Below the pieces are notes generated by a model, which was given only the letters and a program-made list of their open reading frames with translations, did not search any database and was not told where the DNA came from. From the NCBI GenBank assembly GCA_016186205.1, contig JACPMA010000017.1, positions 80,354 through 144,353 of the forward strand: a stretch of DNA of 64,000 nt. Reading direction: 5' to 3'. The stretch is from Candidatus Peregrinibacteria bacterium (GTDB lineage Bacteria; Patescibacteriota; Gracilibacteria; UBA1369; UM-FILTER-53-11). This document shows positions 47,173-55,421 of the stretch, one piece after another. How positions within the stretch are numbered: the stretch's first letter is position 1; each line of letters begins with the position of its first letter. Made by a program: the position numbers and the translations under genes.

Positions 47173-47926
47173 AAAGTCCCGGATGGAATTTTTCCTCGAG
47201 TATTTTTGCGTATTCAAAACCGAGCTCAAAAATCGAACGCTGTGTGTCCGCGATATTTTGGTTTTGAATAATGACGCCGATTTGGTCTTCATGTGAAATG
47301 ATAGCGATTTTATCGTCATAGATATTAATTTCATTTTTGAAAGGAAATTTTTCTTTTGGAATGAGATAAATTTCGCGCAGTTCTTCTTTGCCGCGTTTTT
47401 TGAACCGCACGGCCATCGGGTCATAGCAAAATACGCCGCGCAGCCAGATTTTTCGTTTCACTTTTTTGGCAATATATGTCGGATAATAATTACGCAGCGA
47501 ATTTACGGCGAGCGACACATCCGCCCAGCACAGAAGTTCGGTTTTTGCAGTGAGCGTATCTTCCATGATTTTAATAAGTCCTTCTTCGCCTTCAAAAATG
47601 CTCATCTGTGGCGTCGCACTAAGTTTTGCATGAAGACTGATAAGTTCCGGCAGAGCTCTTTCAAGCGCTCGATATTTATTGTTTTGATCTTCAAGAAACG
47701 CATGCGGGTCTAGCGCCTGAAAATAGAGCAGTTTACCTTTTTTGATATAGCTCACAAGCCCGCGTCTCTGGAGTTGCTCTAAAATCACGTAGGTCGTCGG
47801 ACGCTTAACGCGTGCGCGGCGCGCAATACTGCTTGGCAACGACTCATGCAGTTCAAGCAGCGCCAGATAAATTTTTGCCTCTTTTTCCGCAAGGCCTGTG
47901 TTTTGAAGAATTTTCGCTAAATCCAT
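47162..47926 (-). CDS. TrmB-family transcriptional regulator
   Basis: The 254-residue protein has an N-terminal TrmB winged helix (ILQNTGLAEKEAKIYLALLE, PSSIARRARVKRPTTYVILEQLQRRGLVSYIKKGKLLYFQALDP). An effector-domain-like C-terminus follows (ELLCWADVSLAVNSLRNYYP, INIYDDKIAIISHEDQIGVIIQNQNIADTQRSIFELGFEYA). TrmB regulators often sense sugars or metabolites. ATG 47926 is used because an upstream TTG at 47947 lies inside the operator. A TGTCA-N7-TGACA site lies 4 bp upstream. It sits within the pyrimidine cluster but its targets are unknown. Confidence 0.85.
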   Translation of the reverse strand: MDLAKILQNTGLAEKEAKIYLALLELHESLPSSIARRARVKRPTTYVILEQLQRRGLVSYIKKGKLLYFQALDPHAFLEDQNNKYRALERALPELISLHAKLSATPQMSIFEGEEGLIKIMEDTLTAKTELLCWADVSLAVNSLRNYYPTYIAKKVKRKIWLRGVFCYDPMAVRFKKRGKEELREIYLIPKEKFPFKNEINIYDDKIAIISHEDQIGVIIQNQNIADTQRSIFELGFEYAKILEEKFHPGLSTS

Positions 47927-47929
47927 AAA

Positions 47930-47946
47930 TGTCAATAATTCTGACA
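47930..47946. promoter_or_regulatory. Inverted-repeat operator TGTCA-N7-TGACA
   Basis: It is a perfect inverted repeat just upstream of the TrmB-type start codon. It covers the transcription start predicted from TATACT at 47954-47949 on the minus strand. It would suit autorepression. Confidence 0.6.
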
Positions 47947-48000
47947 ACAGTATAGCATAATAAAATTAATCTGTAAAATGACTGATTAATAGAATTTAAA

Positions 48001-48015
48001 GTCATAGTTGTTGAC
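48001..48015. promoter_or_regulatory. Second operator-like site GTCA-N7-TGAC
   Basis: It has the same half-sites and the same 7-bp spacing as 47930-47946. It overlaps the -35 box (TTGACT, 48011-48016) of the divergent gene at 48068, and a further TTGAC follows at 48020. The TrmB-type protein probably controls both directions (inference). Confidence 0.55.
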
Positions 48016-48039
48016 TATATTGACTATTTAGATTAATAT
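48011..48039 (+). promoter_or_regulatory. Promoter TTGACT-17-TAATAT
   Basis: The -35 is 48011-48016 and the -10 is 48034-48039, with ideal spacing. A start near 48046 gives a leader of about 22 nt to ATG 48068. Confidence 0.6.
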
Positions 48040-48067
48040 GCTCTCTTAGCTTTTAATAAATTGCAAT

Positions 48068-48550
48068 ATGAATGGACAAATTACAGCTTCAAAAGAAGAG
48101 TTTCCAAAAGAAGCGCAAGACATGCTTGATCTCATCGAGACTAATAAAGAATTTGCAGGAGGCTTATTCTATGGGGACAATGCGAAAGGTATAATGCAGA
48201 AACCGTGGGCAAAAGACGTTTTATTGGCTGCAGTACGGAGAAATCCAGCATGTGCTTTGTCTTGGTTTTCAAAATTTGATGCACCATTTGCCGCAGAATT
48301 ATTCGACGAAGCTGCGCGCCGAGATCCTATTACATTGCTCGAAATAGCTATGGAGGGCCATCCACGTTTTGACAAAATACGCGAGCTCATATGGAAATTT
48401 ATTAATAGAGATCCTCAACACGGAGGAACTTTATGGAGAGTAGAAGGAAAATTTGTGACTGTAGATATGATACAAGAACTGGTTGCTCGTAAAGTCGAGA
48501 GCGCACGCCGGATAGTTCTTAGCGATGTTTTAAAAGAAATTGGATTATAA
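48068..48550 (+). CDS. Hypothetical protein, divergent from TrmB-type regulator
   Basis: The 160-residue, soluble, helical protein has short repeated motifs that resemble HEAT-like pairs (WAKDVLLAAVRRNPACALSWF, AAELFDEAARRDPITLLEIAM, LIWKFINRDPQHGGTL). The recurring RxNP/RxDP spacing suggests a small helical-repeat protein. I recognise no family. It has a strong promoter overlapped by an operator-like site, so it is the best candidate target of the adjacent TrmB-type regulator. Confidence 0.6.
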   Translation: MNGQITASKEEFPKEAQDMLDLIETNKEFAGGLFYGDNAKGIMQKPWAKDVLLAAVRRNPACALSWFSKFDAPFAAELFDEAARRDPITLLEIAMEGHPRFDKIRELIWKFINRDPQHGGTLWRVEGKFVTVDMIQELVARKVESARRIVLSDVLKEIGL

Positions 48551-48568
48551 ATTTGTTACTATTGCGAT

Positions 48569-50212
48569 ATGAAAACCTGCAAGCAGTGTCAGCATTCGTT
48601 TCCTATTGAGGAAGAGGATCTCAAATTTTATGAGAAGATGGAGGTGCCCGAACCGACCATGTGTCCGCGTTGCCGCCAGCAGCAGAGGCTTGCTTTTCGA
48701 AATGAAATAAATTTTTTCCATCGGAAATGCGACAAAACCGGCCGGCAAATTCTTTCTATGTATGCGCCCGACAGTCCTTATAAAGTCTACGACCACGAGG
48801 AGTGGTGGAAAGATGATTGGGATCCAATGGATTACGGCCGCGAGTTTGATTTCAACAGGCCGTTTTTCGAGCAGTTTGGAGAGCTCCAGCGCGATGTGCC
48901 TCGCATGTCTCTCAACGTAGAGGGGAGTGAAAATAGTTATTTTACGAATTACGCACTTCGCAACAAAAACTGTTACTTAATTTCCACTTCGGATTACAAT
49001 GAGGAGTGTTCGTACGGCCGTTTTTGCGACCGAAATTTCCATTGTATGGATCTTGATTACACTTATGATTCAAGGTTTTGCTATGAGTCGCTCAATGTTC
49101 ACAAAGGTACGAGCTGTTTCTTTTCCGAGAAAATCGATTCCTGTTCCGATGTCTATTTTTGTTATGACCTTCGCAACTGCCACAACTGTATTTTTTCGGT
49201 GAATCAGCGGAATCAGTCATACCTTGTTTTCAATAAGAAGGTTACTCGGGAAGAATTTGAACGTGTAAAAAATGAACTGAGCCTTTCTTCTTGGAGCGGC
49301 ATTCAAAAAGCTCGGCAGCAAGCCGCGGAATTCATGTCGACCCAGCCGCGAAAATTTCTTGAGACCATTCAGTGCGAGGACAGCTTGGGAGATTATTTAA
49401 AGAATTGCAAAAACGCGCAGTTTTGTTTTGATGGATATGATCTTCATGATGTGAAATATTGCAGTAATGTTTTTAAATTGAAGGATTGTTATGATTGGGA
49501 TTTTGTGGGTGATCGGAGCGAGCGTTGTTATTTTATGGCAAGTTCGGCAGCCCGTAACATGAATTGTCGGTTTTGCATGAATACGTGGGAAGGATGCACG
49601 GATATGACGTATTGTGATTTATGTTTATATGATCAGAATTGTTTTGGTTGCGTTGGACTGCGCCGAAAGAAATACTGCATTTTAAATAAACAGTATACAA
49701 AAGAAGAATACGAAAAACTTGTGCCTAGGATTATCGAACATATGAAAAGAAATAAGGAATGGGGTGAGTTTTTCCCGGTTGCTCTTTCTCCTTTTACTTA
49801 TAATGATTCTGTGGCTCAAGAATACTATCCGCTTTCTAAAAAAGAGGCTCAATCACAAGGATTTTCTTGGCGTGACGAAGAAGAGAAAGATTATCAGCCG
49901 CAAACTCGTGAAGTGCCTGATGATATAAAAGATGTGACAGATGGTATTCTTAATGAAATTTTGTCATGCGGGCAATGCAGAAAAAATTTCCGAATTACCG
50001 CACAGGAATTGAAATTTTATCGCGAGATGAAATTACCAGTACCACAGCGATGTTGGCTCTGCAGGCACAAAGCGCGTATGGCGAAGAAAAATCCGCGCGT
50101 TATTCAACAGCGAAAATGCAGTAGATGCGAAGCGCCGATCGTCACTACGTATTCACCCGAGCGTCCGGAACCCGTGTATTGCGAAAAATGCTATCTCGAG
50201 TTTGTGGCATAA
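48569..50212 (+). CDS. CPR-type cysteine-rich multi-zinc-ribbon protein
   Basis: The 547-residue protein begins with a zinc ribbon (MKTCKQCQHSFPIEEEDL, then TMCPRCRQQQRLAFRN and a third knuckle RKCDKTGRQ). A long middle region is rich in spaced Cys, Tyr and Asn (NKNCYLISTSDYNEECSYG, CMDLDYTYDSRFCYESLN, KDCYDWDFVGDRSERCYF), reading like a cysteine-lined beta-helix. It closes with a second ribbon set of the same form (LSCGQCRKNFRITAQELKFY, CWLCRHKARMA, RKCSRCEAPIVTTYSPERPEPVYCEKC). I associate this architecture with Patescibacteria, where it is widespread and uncharacterised (from memory, unverified). Some databases give such proteins unrelated names. Confidence 0.8.
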   Translation: MKTCKQCQHSFPIEEEDLKFYEKMEVPEPTMCPRCRQQQRLAFRNEINFFHRKCDKTGRQILSMYAPDSPYKVYDHEEWWKDDWDPMDYGREFDFNRPFFEQFGELQRDVPRMSLNVEGSENSYFTNYALRNKNCYLISTSDYNEECSYGRFCDRNFHCMDLDYTYDSRFCYESLNVHKGTSCFFSEKIDSCSDVYFCYDLRNCHNCIFSVNQRNQSYLVFNKKVTREEFERVKNELSLSSWSGIQKARQQAAEFMSTQPRKFLETIQCEDSLGDYLKNCKNAQFCFDGYDLHDVKYCSNVFKLKDCYDWDFVGDRSERCYFMASSAARNMNCRFCMNTWEGCTDMTYCDLCLYDQNCFGCVGLRRKKYCILNKQYTKEEYEKLVPRIIEHMKRNKEWGEFFPVALSPFTYNDSVAQEYYPLSKKEAQSQGFSWRDEEEKDYQPQTREVPDDIKDVTDGILNEILSCGQCRKNFRITAQELKFYREMKLPVPQRCWLCRHKARMAKKNPRVIQQRKCSRCEAPIVTTYSPERPEPVYCEKCYLEFVA

Positions 50213-50225
50213 AATTCCTTGCTAT

Positions 50226-50247
50226 TTGATATCAAAAATGATATCAT
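50226..50247. promoter_or_regulatory. hicA promoter/operator with two GATATC palindromes
   Basis: TTGATATCAA (50226-50235) and ATGATATCAT (50238-50247) are each perfect 10-bp palindromes, 2 bp apart. TTGCTA (50219) with TATCAT (50242-50247) at 17-bp spacing gives a near-leaderless start for hicA at 50256. HicB usually represses its own operon, so this is its likely site. Confidence 0.55.
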
Positions 50248-50255
50248 TCTTGTAG

Positions 50256-50501
50256 ATGGATTTCACGGCGCAAATTCGGGAATTGATAGATCGACCTACC
50301 GAATTGCGCTTCAAGCAAGTGCAGACAATTCTTTACGATTTCAGCTATAAACTGGTAAATTCTAAAGGGAGTCACTTCCGTTTTAAGAAAAATAACTTCC
50401 TATCAATTACCATTGTGGTACATAGTAAAAAGGTAAAGAAATGGTATGTGAGGAGAATGTGCAAGATTCTTTTATCTCAATTACCTCTTTCCGCGCCATG
50501 A
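50256..50501 (+). CDS. hicA: HicA-type mRNA interferase toxin
   Basis: The 81-residue protein has a small dsRNA-binding-like fold with the catalytic histidine in KGSHFRFKK and a C-terminal TIVVHSKKVKKWYVRRMCKIL. HicA cleaves mRNA and is neutralised by HicB. The toxin-first order with an ATGA overlap to hicB is typical. Located between the zinc-ribbon gene and pyrD. Confidence 0.88.
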   Translation: MDFTAQIRELIDRPTELRFKQVQTILYDFSYKLVNSKGSHFRFKKNNFLSITIVVHSKKVKKWYVRRMCKILLSQLPLSAP

Positions 50502-50839
50502 AAAAAAATACCCCCATCGCATACGACTATTACGTTCATTCTATCAGCGAGGATGACGAGCCGGCTTATGAAGCTATTATTCCGGCTTTTGATAACGCCA
50601 TTGTTTTTGGAGATAGCCTTGAAGAATTGGAGCGGGGAGTGAGATTTTCCATCGATGCTGAAATTGCTGAAAGAAAGAAACAAAAAAAGCCAATTCCGCC
50701 GCCCGAAAAGAAAACAACTTTCAACGGAAAAATTTTAATCCGGATTGAACCGGTTCTCCATGAAAAAGTGTTTTTAGAGGCCAAAGCCGCAGGCAAAAGT
50801 GTGAATGGGTATATTCAGGAGAAATTAGCAAAAAATTAA
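50498..50839 (+). CDS. hicB: HicB-type antitoxin
   Basis: The 113-residue protein has a partial RNase-H-like HicB domain (YDYYVHSISEDDEPAYEAIIPAFDNAIVFGDSLEELERGVRFSIDAEIAERK) and a C-terminal DNA-binding helix pair (ILIRIEPVLHEKVFLEAKAAGKSVNGYIQEKLAK), which is HicB/RHH-like. ATG 50498 overlaps the hicA stop as ATGA, which supports this start over longer frames. Confidence 0.85.
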   Translation: MKKNTPIAYDYYVHSISEDDEPAYEAIIPAFDNAIVFGDSLEELERGVRFSIDAEIAERKKQKKPIPPPEKKTTFNGKILIRIEPVLHEKVFLEAKAAGKSVNGYIQEKLAKN

Positions 50840-50885
50840 CCTTGAACGTTAGAAGTTTTTGTCATTTTGCGTTAAACTAGATTTG

Positions 50886-51821
50886 ATGGCAGACCTCTCG
50901 GTAAATTTCTGCGGAGTGAAATTCAAGAACCCGTTGGTTCTTGCCTCCGGTATTTTGGGCATTACGGCTTCTTCGTGGCGCAACGTTGTTCGGCACGGCG
51001 CGGGCGGAATTACCACTAAATCACTCTGGCTGCATGAGCATAAAGGACATAGAAATCCCGTTATTATTGCGAACGAACACTACATGTTGAATGCCGTTGG
51101 CGTGCCTGACGCCGGCGTCAATAAAGCGCGTGAAGAAATCGGGAAGTTTTTGGCTTTTCGGACGGGCGCGCCTCTCATCGCAAATATTATTGCCGATACC
51201 GTGCATAATTTTGGAGAGACTGCTGCGGAAATCGCAAAAATTAAGCCCGATATTTTGGAAGTGAATATTTCCTGTCCGAATGTTGAAGATGAATTTGGAA
51301 AGCCGTTCGCGTGCGTGGCTGCTGATGCTGCGCGCGTGACGAAGGAAGTAAAATCACGGCTCAAAAAAATGCGTTTTAAAATTCCCGTGATTATAAAACT
51401 GTCGCCCAATGTAGAGAATATTGTTGAGATTGCGCGTGCGGTGGTGAATGCCGGCGCTGATGGCTTAACCGTTATGAATTCAGTCGGTCCGGGCATGGCC
51501 ATTAATATTGAAACTCGTACGCCGATTTTGAAAAATAAAGTCGGCGGATTGACCGGGCCGGCTTTAAAACCGCTCGCTGTAAAATTTATTTACGATATTC
51601 ATCACGCGCTTCCCAAAACGCCTATCATCGGAATCGGCGGCGTTTTAACAGGCGCTGACGCCATTGAGTTGATGATGGCTGGCGCCACGCTTGTTGGCAT
51701 CGGAACCGGCATATATTACCGCGGCATTGGAATTTTCAAAAAAATCACGGATGAAATGCAAACGTGGTGCAAGGCGAATCACGTAAAACGCCTATCCGAT
51801 CTCATTGGAACCGTTTCCTAA
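50886..51821 (+). CDS. pyrD: Dihydroorotate dehydrogenase, class 1B catalytic subunit
   Basis: The 311-residue TIM barrel has CGVKFKNPLVLASGILG, GAGGITTKS, NEHYMLNAVGVPDAG and the catalytic-cysteine segment LEVNISCPNVEDEFG. AGADGLTVMNSVG, GGLTGPALKPLA, IIGIGGVLTG and VGIGTG follow. The cysteine, not serine, base and the neighbouring pyrK define class 1B, which passes electrons to NAD+ through PyrK. The ATG at 50886 matches the family start. Confidence 0.94.
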   Translation: MADLSVNFCGVKFKNPLVLASGILGITASSWRNVVRHGAGGITTKSLWLHEHKGHRNPVIIANEHYMLNAVGVPDAGVNKAREEIGKFLAFRTGAPLIANIIADTVHNFGETAAEIAKIKPDILEVNISCPNVEDEFGKPFACVAADAARVTKEVKSRLKKMRFKIPVIIKLSPNVENIVEIARAVVNAGADGLTVMNSVGPGMAINIETRTPILKNKVGGLTGPALKPLAVKFIYDIHHALPKTPIIGIGGVLTGADAIELMMAGATLVGIGTGIYYRGIGIFKKITDEMQTWCKANHVKRLSDLIGTVS

Positions 51822-51826
51822 ATTTT

Positions 51827-52630
51827 ATGCTAGATAATTTTCCGCACGCTGTCCGAATCAAAAAAATAATTAAAGAAACGCCGCTCGTGCGTTCGTATTT
51901 TTTTGAATATCCCGTGCGCGCCAAACCCGGTCAGTTTGTAAATGTATGGGTGGCCGGCATCGACGAAAAACCCATGAGCATCGCTTTTGATGATGGAAAA
52001 AATTACATGCTTTCCATTGCGGCAATTGGCGATATGACAAAAGTTTTGGCGCATAAAAAAGTAGGGGATTATATCGGTATTCGCGGGCCTTATGGAACGC
52101 ATTTTTCATGGAAACCCGGGCAGCGCATTGCTATGCTTGCTGGCGGTTATGGAGCCGGTCCTTTGTATTTTGCAGCTTCAAAAGCCGTTGCGCAAAACTG
52201 CCATGTGGATTTTTTTCTCGGTGCGCGTTCAAAACAGCATTTGCTTTTTTCAGCACAAATTAAAAAATTAAAAAATACCCGCTTTCTTCCATCCACAAAT
52301 GACGGTTCAGCCGGTTTTCATGGTACCAGCGTTGCTTGTTGGGCCGAGCAAATAAAGAAAGGCGCTCGCTACGCTCGCGTGATGACCTGCGGCCCCGAAC
52401 TTATGATGAAGGCGGTTTCCGATATTGCTTGGAAAAAGAAAATTGACGCGCAAATTTCCGTTGAAAGATATATGAAGTGCGGTTTTGGAATTTGCGGAAA
52501 TTGCTGCGTAGATGATTTGGGCATTACGACATGCCAAAATGGCACCGTGATGCCGAATTCCGTGGCTCGCAAAATTAAAGAATTCGGCGCGTATCATCGC
52601 GACAGCGTTGGCCGAAAACATTCTTTTTAA
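51827..52630 (+). CDS. pyrK: Dihydroorotate dehydrogenase electron-transfer subunit
   Basis: The 267-residue ferredoxin-reductase-like protein has an FAD region (GQFVNVWVAGIDEKPMSIAF), an NAD region (GQRIAMLAGGYGAGPLYFA, VMTCGPELMMKAV) and a C-terminal [2Fe-2S] cluster CGFGICGNCCVDDLGITTC. It accepts electrons from PyrD. It begins 5 bp after pyrD. Frames starting further upstream overlap pyrD and have no family counterpart. Confidence 0.94.
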   Translation: MLDNFPHAVRIKKIIKETPLVRSYFFEYPVRAKPGQFVNVWVAGIDEKPMSIAFDDGKNYMLSIAAIGDMTKVLAHKKVGDYIGIRGPYGTHFSWKPGQRIAMLAGGYGAGPLYFAASKAVAQNCHVDFFLGARSKQHLLFSAQIKKLKNTRFLPSTNDGSAGFHGTSVACWAEQIKKGARYARVMTCGPELMMKAVSDIAWKKKIDAQISVERYMKCGFGICGNCCVDDLGITTCQNGTVMPNSVARKIKEFGAYHRDSVGRKHSF

Positions 52631-52644
52631 AACCGCGTACTATT

Positions 52645-53919
52645 ATGAAACGCATTTTGATTCCCATTATTACCATTGTTTTAATTTTCACAGGCATATC
52701 AACGGTCTTTTCATTTCATGATTCAAAAATAAGCAGAAGGAAATTTGCAAAACTCATTCATTTTGAAAAATCGCTCTCTCGATCAAACAATCCTATCACT
52801 TTGACCGAAGCGGCTGTTTTACTCACTCGATCATATGGACTTGATGTTCTTCCTACAGAATCAACAAATGATCCTTGGTATAAGCCCTATTTGCTTGCGC
52901 TTGAAGAACACAATGCCATTCCCATTAGTTTTTGGACTCCGAATGATTTTGTCACATATAAAGAGGCGGTTGACATGATTGAACGTCTTGAAAATGGCGA
53001 TGTTTCAAAACCTTCAATGCCTTTTGAGGTTCTTAATGCACAACAGTCGCCGTATCAATCTACAGAATTATTGCGGATCGCCGGTGATTTTTCAGAGCCG
53101 CTTCCCGGATCGATTCTTACTCCGGCAATTCTGCGGTTGTTTGATGAGCCCGCCACATACAATATTTTCGACGTCGATTATAACGATAAAGATGTTTCCA
53201 CAAATTACTGTCATCGTTTTTACACTCAATCCGGCATACGCGGCGATCTTGCCGTCGTTTCCGACAACAAAAATGTAACCATTACGATTCAGGCTATCTC
53301 CACCGACTATTGTGTGTATCCTTTTAAAGACATGGAGCCGGGCACATGTCCTCCGGATGCTAAGCACGGAGACGATCCGCGATGCAACTATGGAAAAACG
53401 AGACCGTATATTTTGACCCTTGAAAAAAAAGGCAACAAACTTTTTGTGAAGGGCGCCGAGAGTAATCGAATAATGATTACAAAAACTTCTCTGCAACCGC
53501 TTTGTCGGCAGTGGGCGGCAGTTTGCCCTGGTTTTTATAATTATACGAAGGTAGAGACCAATGGAGAATTTGGCCTTACAACCGCATCAGATGGTTCTGT
53601 ATGGAATACATATCGTACTCGGTGGCAGCCTATTTTTGCAGATCTTCGCGGAGTTCCTTTTATAAAATTTGAAAAGAAATTGGAGAACGGAGCTTTTTGG
53701 AAAAAGACTTTTGAGGGCCCCGAACATAATCGAGATTCATGGGGGCATGGGATCGCAACATATGACGCATGCATGGCGGATCCAGCTGAAGCATCGATCT
53801 TCCCCGGCACAGATTTTATTTTCTGTATAAAGCGGGAAGGAAATTCTTTTGTTATCGCCTCCAAGGAAGAATTGGGCGACAAGGCAACTTTGTGGATCGA
53901 TGAAAATTTCAGGCGGTAA
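52645..53919 (+). CDS. Exported protein with SLH-like N-terminal region
   Basis: The 424-residue protein has a signal peptide (MKRILIPIITIVLIFTGIST, cleavage near FSFHD). The segment ISRRKFAKLIHFEK to NDPWYKPYLLALEEHNAI and VTYKEAVDMIERLE resembles degenerate SLH repeats. The remaining 250 residues are cysteine-containing beta-rich sequence (NYCHRFYTQSGIRGDLAVVSD, CPPDAKHGDDPRCNYGKTRPY, LCRQWAAVCPGFYNY) of no family I know. It is probably a surface protein. It lies 14 bp after pyrK, yet its character differs from the pyr genes. Confidence 0.7.
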   Translation: MKRILIPIITIVLIFTGISTVFSFHDSKISRRKFAKLIHFEKSLSRSNNPITLTEAAVLLTRSYGLDVLPTESTNDPWYKPYLLALEEHNAIPISFWTPNDFVTYKEAVDMIERLENGDVSKPSMPFEVLNAQQSPYQSTELLRIAGDFSEPLPGSILTPAILRLFDEPATYNIFDVDYNDKDVSTNYCHRFYTQSGIRGDLAVVSDNKNVTITIQAISTDYCVYPFKDMEPGTCPPDAKHGDDPRCNYGKTRPYILTLEKKGNKLFVKGAESNRIMITKTSLQPLCRQWAAVCPGFYNYTKVETNGEFGLTTASDGSVWNTYRTRWQPIFADLRGVPFIKFEKKLENGAFWKKTFEGPEHNRDSWGHGIATYDACMADPAEASIFPGTDFIFCIKREGNSFVIASKEELGDKATLWIDENFRR

Positions 53920-53923
53920 TATT

Positions 53924-53937
53924 TAAGAGGCCTCTTA
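53924..53937. promoter_or_regulatory. Perfect 14-bp palindrome before the tryptophanase start
   Basis: TAAGAGGCCTCTTA fills almost all of the 21-bp gap between the upstream stop and ATG 53941. It could be an operator, or a hairpin close to the ribosome entry site. No leader peptide like that of the E. coli tna operon fits in this space. Confidence 0.5.
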
Positions 53938-53940
53938 TAT

Positions 53941-55371
53941 ATGAATCCTTTATCCTTCATAGATTTCAAAACGCAGCATCAGCCTAGGGCTTATGTAAAT
54001 TCCGTTGTGCGTTTTCATCATGAATTCACTGAAAAACAGCGTCTTGAGGCTGCAAAAAAAGCAGGCTGGAATGTATTTCAATTTCCGTCCGAAATGCTTC
54101 GCGGCGGGGATCTTCTTTCTGATTCCGGAACGACCACGCTCACAGCGGAACAAACTGCAGCTATGTTTCTAGGTGACGAAGCGTATGGGAGCAATTATGG
54201 CTACTTCGAACTTTTAAAAACTTTTGAAGAAGTTTTTGGAATTTCTGCGCGAGATACTGAAATGTATTTATTCCATCAAGGCCGAGCGGCCGAGCACGCG
54301 CTTTTCACGCAAATCGGGAAATTCGGCTCCGGACTAAAAATTCCGAGCAACGGCCATTTTGATACCACGCGCGCAAATATTGAAAATAATGGAATTGAAG
54401 CAATCGATTGTTTTTCAAAAGAGCTTAATTCGCCAAAATATGCCGCATTTAAAGGCAATATGGATTTAGACGCGCTCGAACTTTTGCTAAAGCAAGATGC
54501 CCGTCGAATTCCTATTGTTTATATGACCGTGACGAATAACAGCGGCGGCGGCCAGCCGGTTTCCATGGAAAATATGAAAGCCGTGCGGATGCTGTGTAAA
54601 AAATACGAAAAGCCGTTGTTTTTTGACGCCTGCCGTTTTGCGGAAAATACGTGGTTTGTGAAGAATCGCGAAGACGGCTATGCGAAAAAAGAAGTTGCAG
54701 CGATTGTAAAGGAAATGTTTTCGCTCTGCGACGGATTCACAATTTCGCTTAAAAAAGACGGTCTAGGAAATATGGGAGGCGCGCTTATCATAAAAAAACA
54801 GACCGTGTTTGCCAAACAGCATCAGCAGCTTTTGAATGATATTCGCGATCATCAGATTTTGACAGAAGGGCATCCGACATACGGCGGATTGACCGGGCGC
54901 GACATTATGACTATTTGCGTAGGGCTGAAAACTGTCATTACGCAGCAGTATTTAAACAGCCGAATCGGTCAAGTTCATGAATTCGGCCGATATTTGAAAG
55001 AGCTCGATATTCCCATTCTGGAGCCGTTCGGCGGTCATGCCATTTACATCGATATGGATAAATTTTTTGAAGGCACAAAGCATACGCGGCCGGATTTCGG
55101 CGGTATTGCATTCACCGGTTTGCTTTTACTGAAAGGCGTGCGGCTTTGCGAGCTTGGCGCTTTTGCATTCGGCGAAAATCATCCATATAACTTTGTGCGC
55201 TGCGCAATTCCGAGAAATAAATATGAAATTCAGGATTTATATTATGTTGCAGATTGCGTAAAAATTTTATTTAACCAGCGCAAAAAACTCCCGCGGGCAG
55301 TGCCGGTTTACGGTCGCGATCTGACTTTGCGGCACTTTAAGGCGCGTTTTGAACTGAAGGAAATAGTATAG
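53941..55371 (+). CDS. tnaA: Tryptophanase / tyrosine phenol-lyase family enzyme
   Basis: The 476-residue fold-type I PLP lyase has NVFQFPSEMLRGGDLLSDSGT, MFLGDEAYGSNYGYFEL, FHQGRAAEHALF, TVTNNSGGGQPVSM, PLFFDACRFAENTWFV, the PLP lysine in FTISLKKDGLGNMGG, and HPTYGGLTGRDIMTICVGL. It splits an aromatic amino acid to pyruvate, ammonia and indole or phenol. The LKKD segment resembles tryptophanase, but separating the two specificities needs modelling, so the symbol is tentative. A PLP catabolic lyase in a CPR-like genome is noteworthy. Confidence 0.85.
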   Translation: MNPLSFIDFKTQHQPRAYVNSVVRFHHEFTEKQRLEAAKKAGWNVFQFPSEMLRGGDLLSDSGTTTLTAEQTAAMFLGDEAYGSNYGYFELLKTFEEVFGISARDTEMYLFHQGRAAEHALFTQIGKFGSGLKIPSNGHFDTTRANIENNGIEAIDCFSKELNSPKYAAFKGNMDLDALELLLKQDARRIPIVYMTVTNNSGGGQPVSMENMKAVRMLCKKYEKPLFFDACRFAENTWFVKNREDGYAKKEVAAIVKEMFSLCDGFTISLKKDGLGNMGGALIIKKQTVFAKQHQQLLNDIRDHQILTEGHPTYGGLTGRDIMTICVGLKTVITQQYLNSRIGQVHEFGRYLKELDIPILEPFGGHAIYIDMDKFFEGTKHTRPDFGGIAFTGLLLLKGVRLCELGAFAFGENHPYNFVRCAIPRNKYEIQDLYYVADCVKILFNQRKKLPRAVPVYGRDLTLRHFKARFELKEIV

Positions 55372-55386
55372 ACTTTATCGCCGCAA

Positions 55387-55409
55387 GGGTGTAATATTAG
55401 GGTGTAATA
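55387..55409 (+). promoter_or_regulatory. Direct repeat operator GGGTGTAATA x2
   Basis: Two copies of GGGTGTAATA start 13 bp apart (55387 and 55400), followed by an inverted CTTTACCCCC. They lie just before the antitoxin start at 55422, where RHH antitoxins normally bind their own promoter. Confidence 0.5.
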
Positions 55410-55421
55410 ACTTTACCCCCT

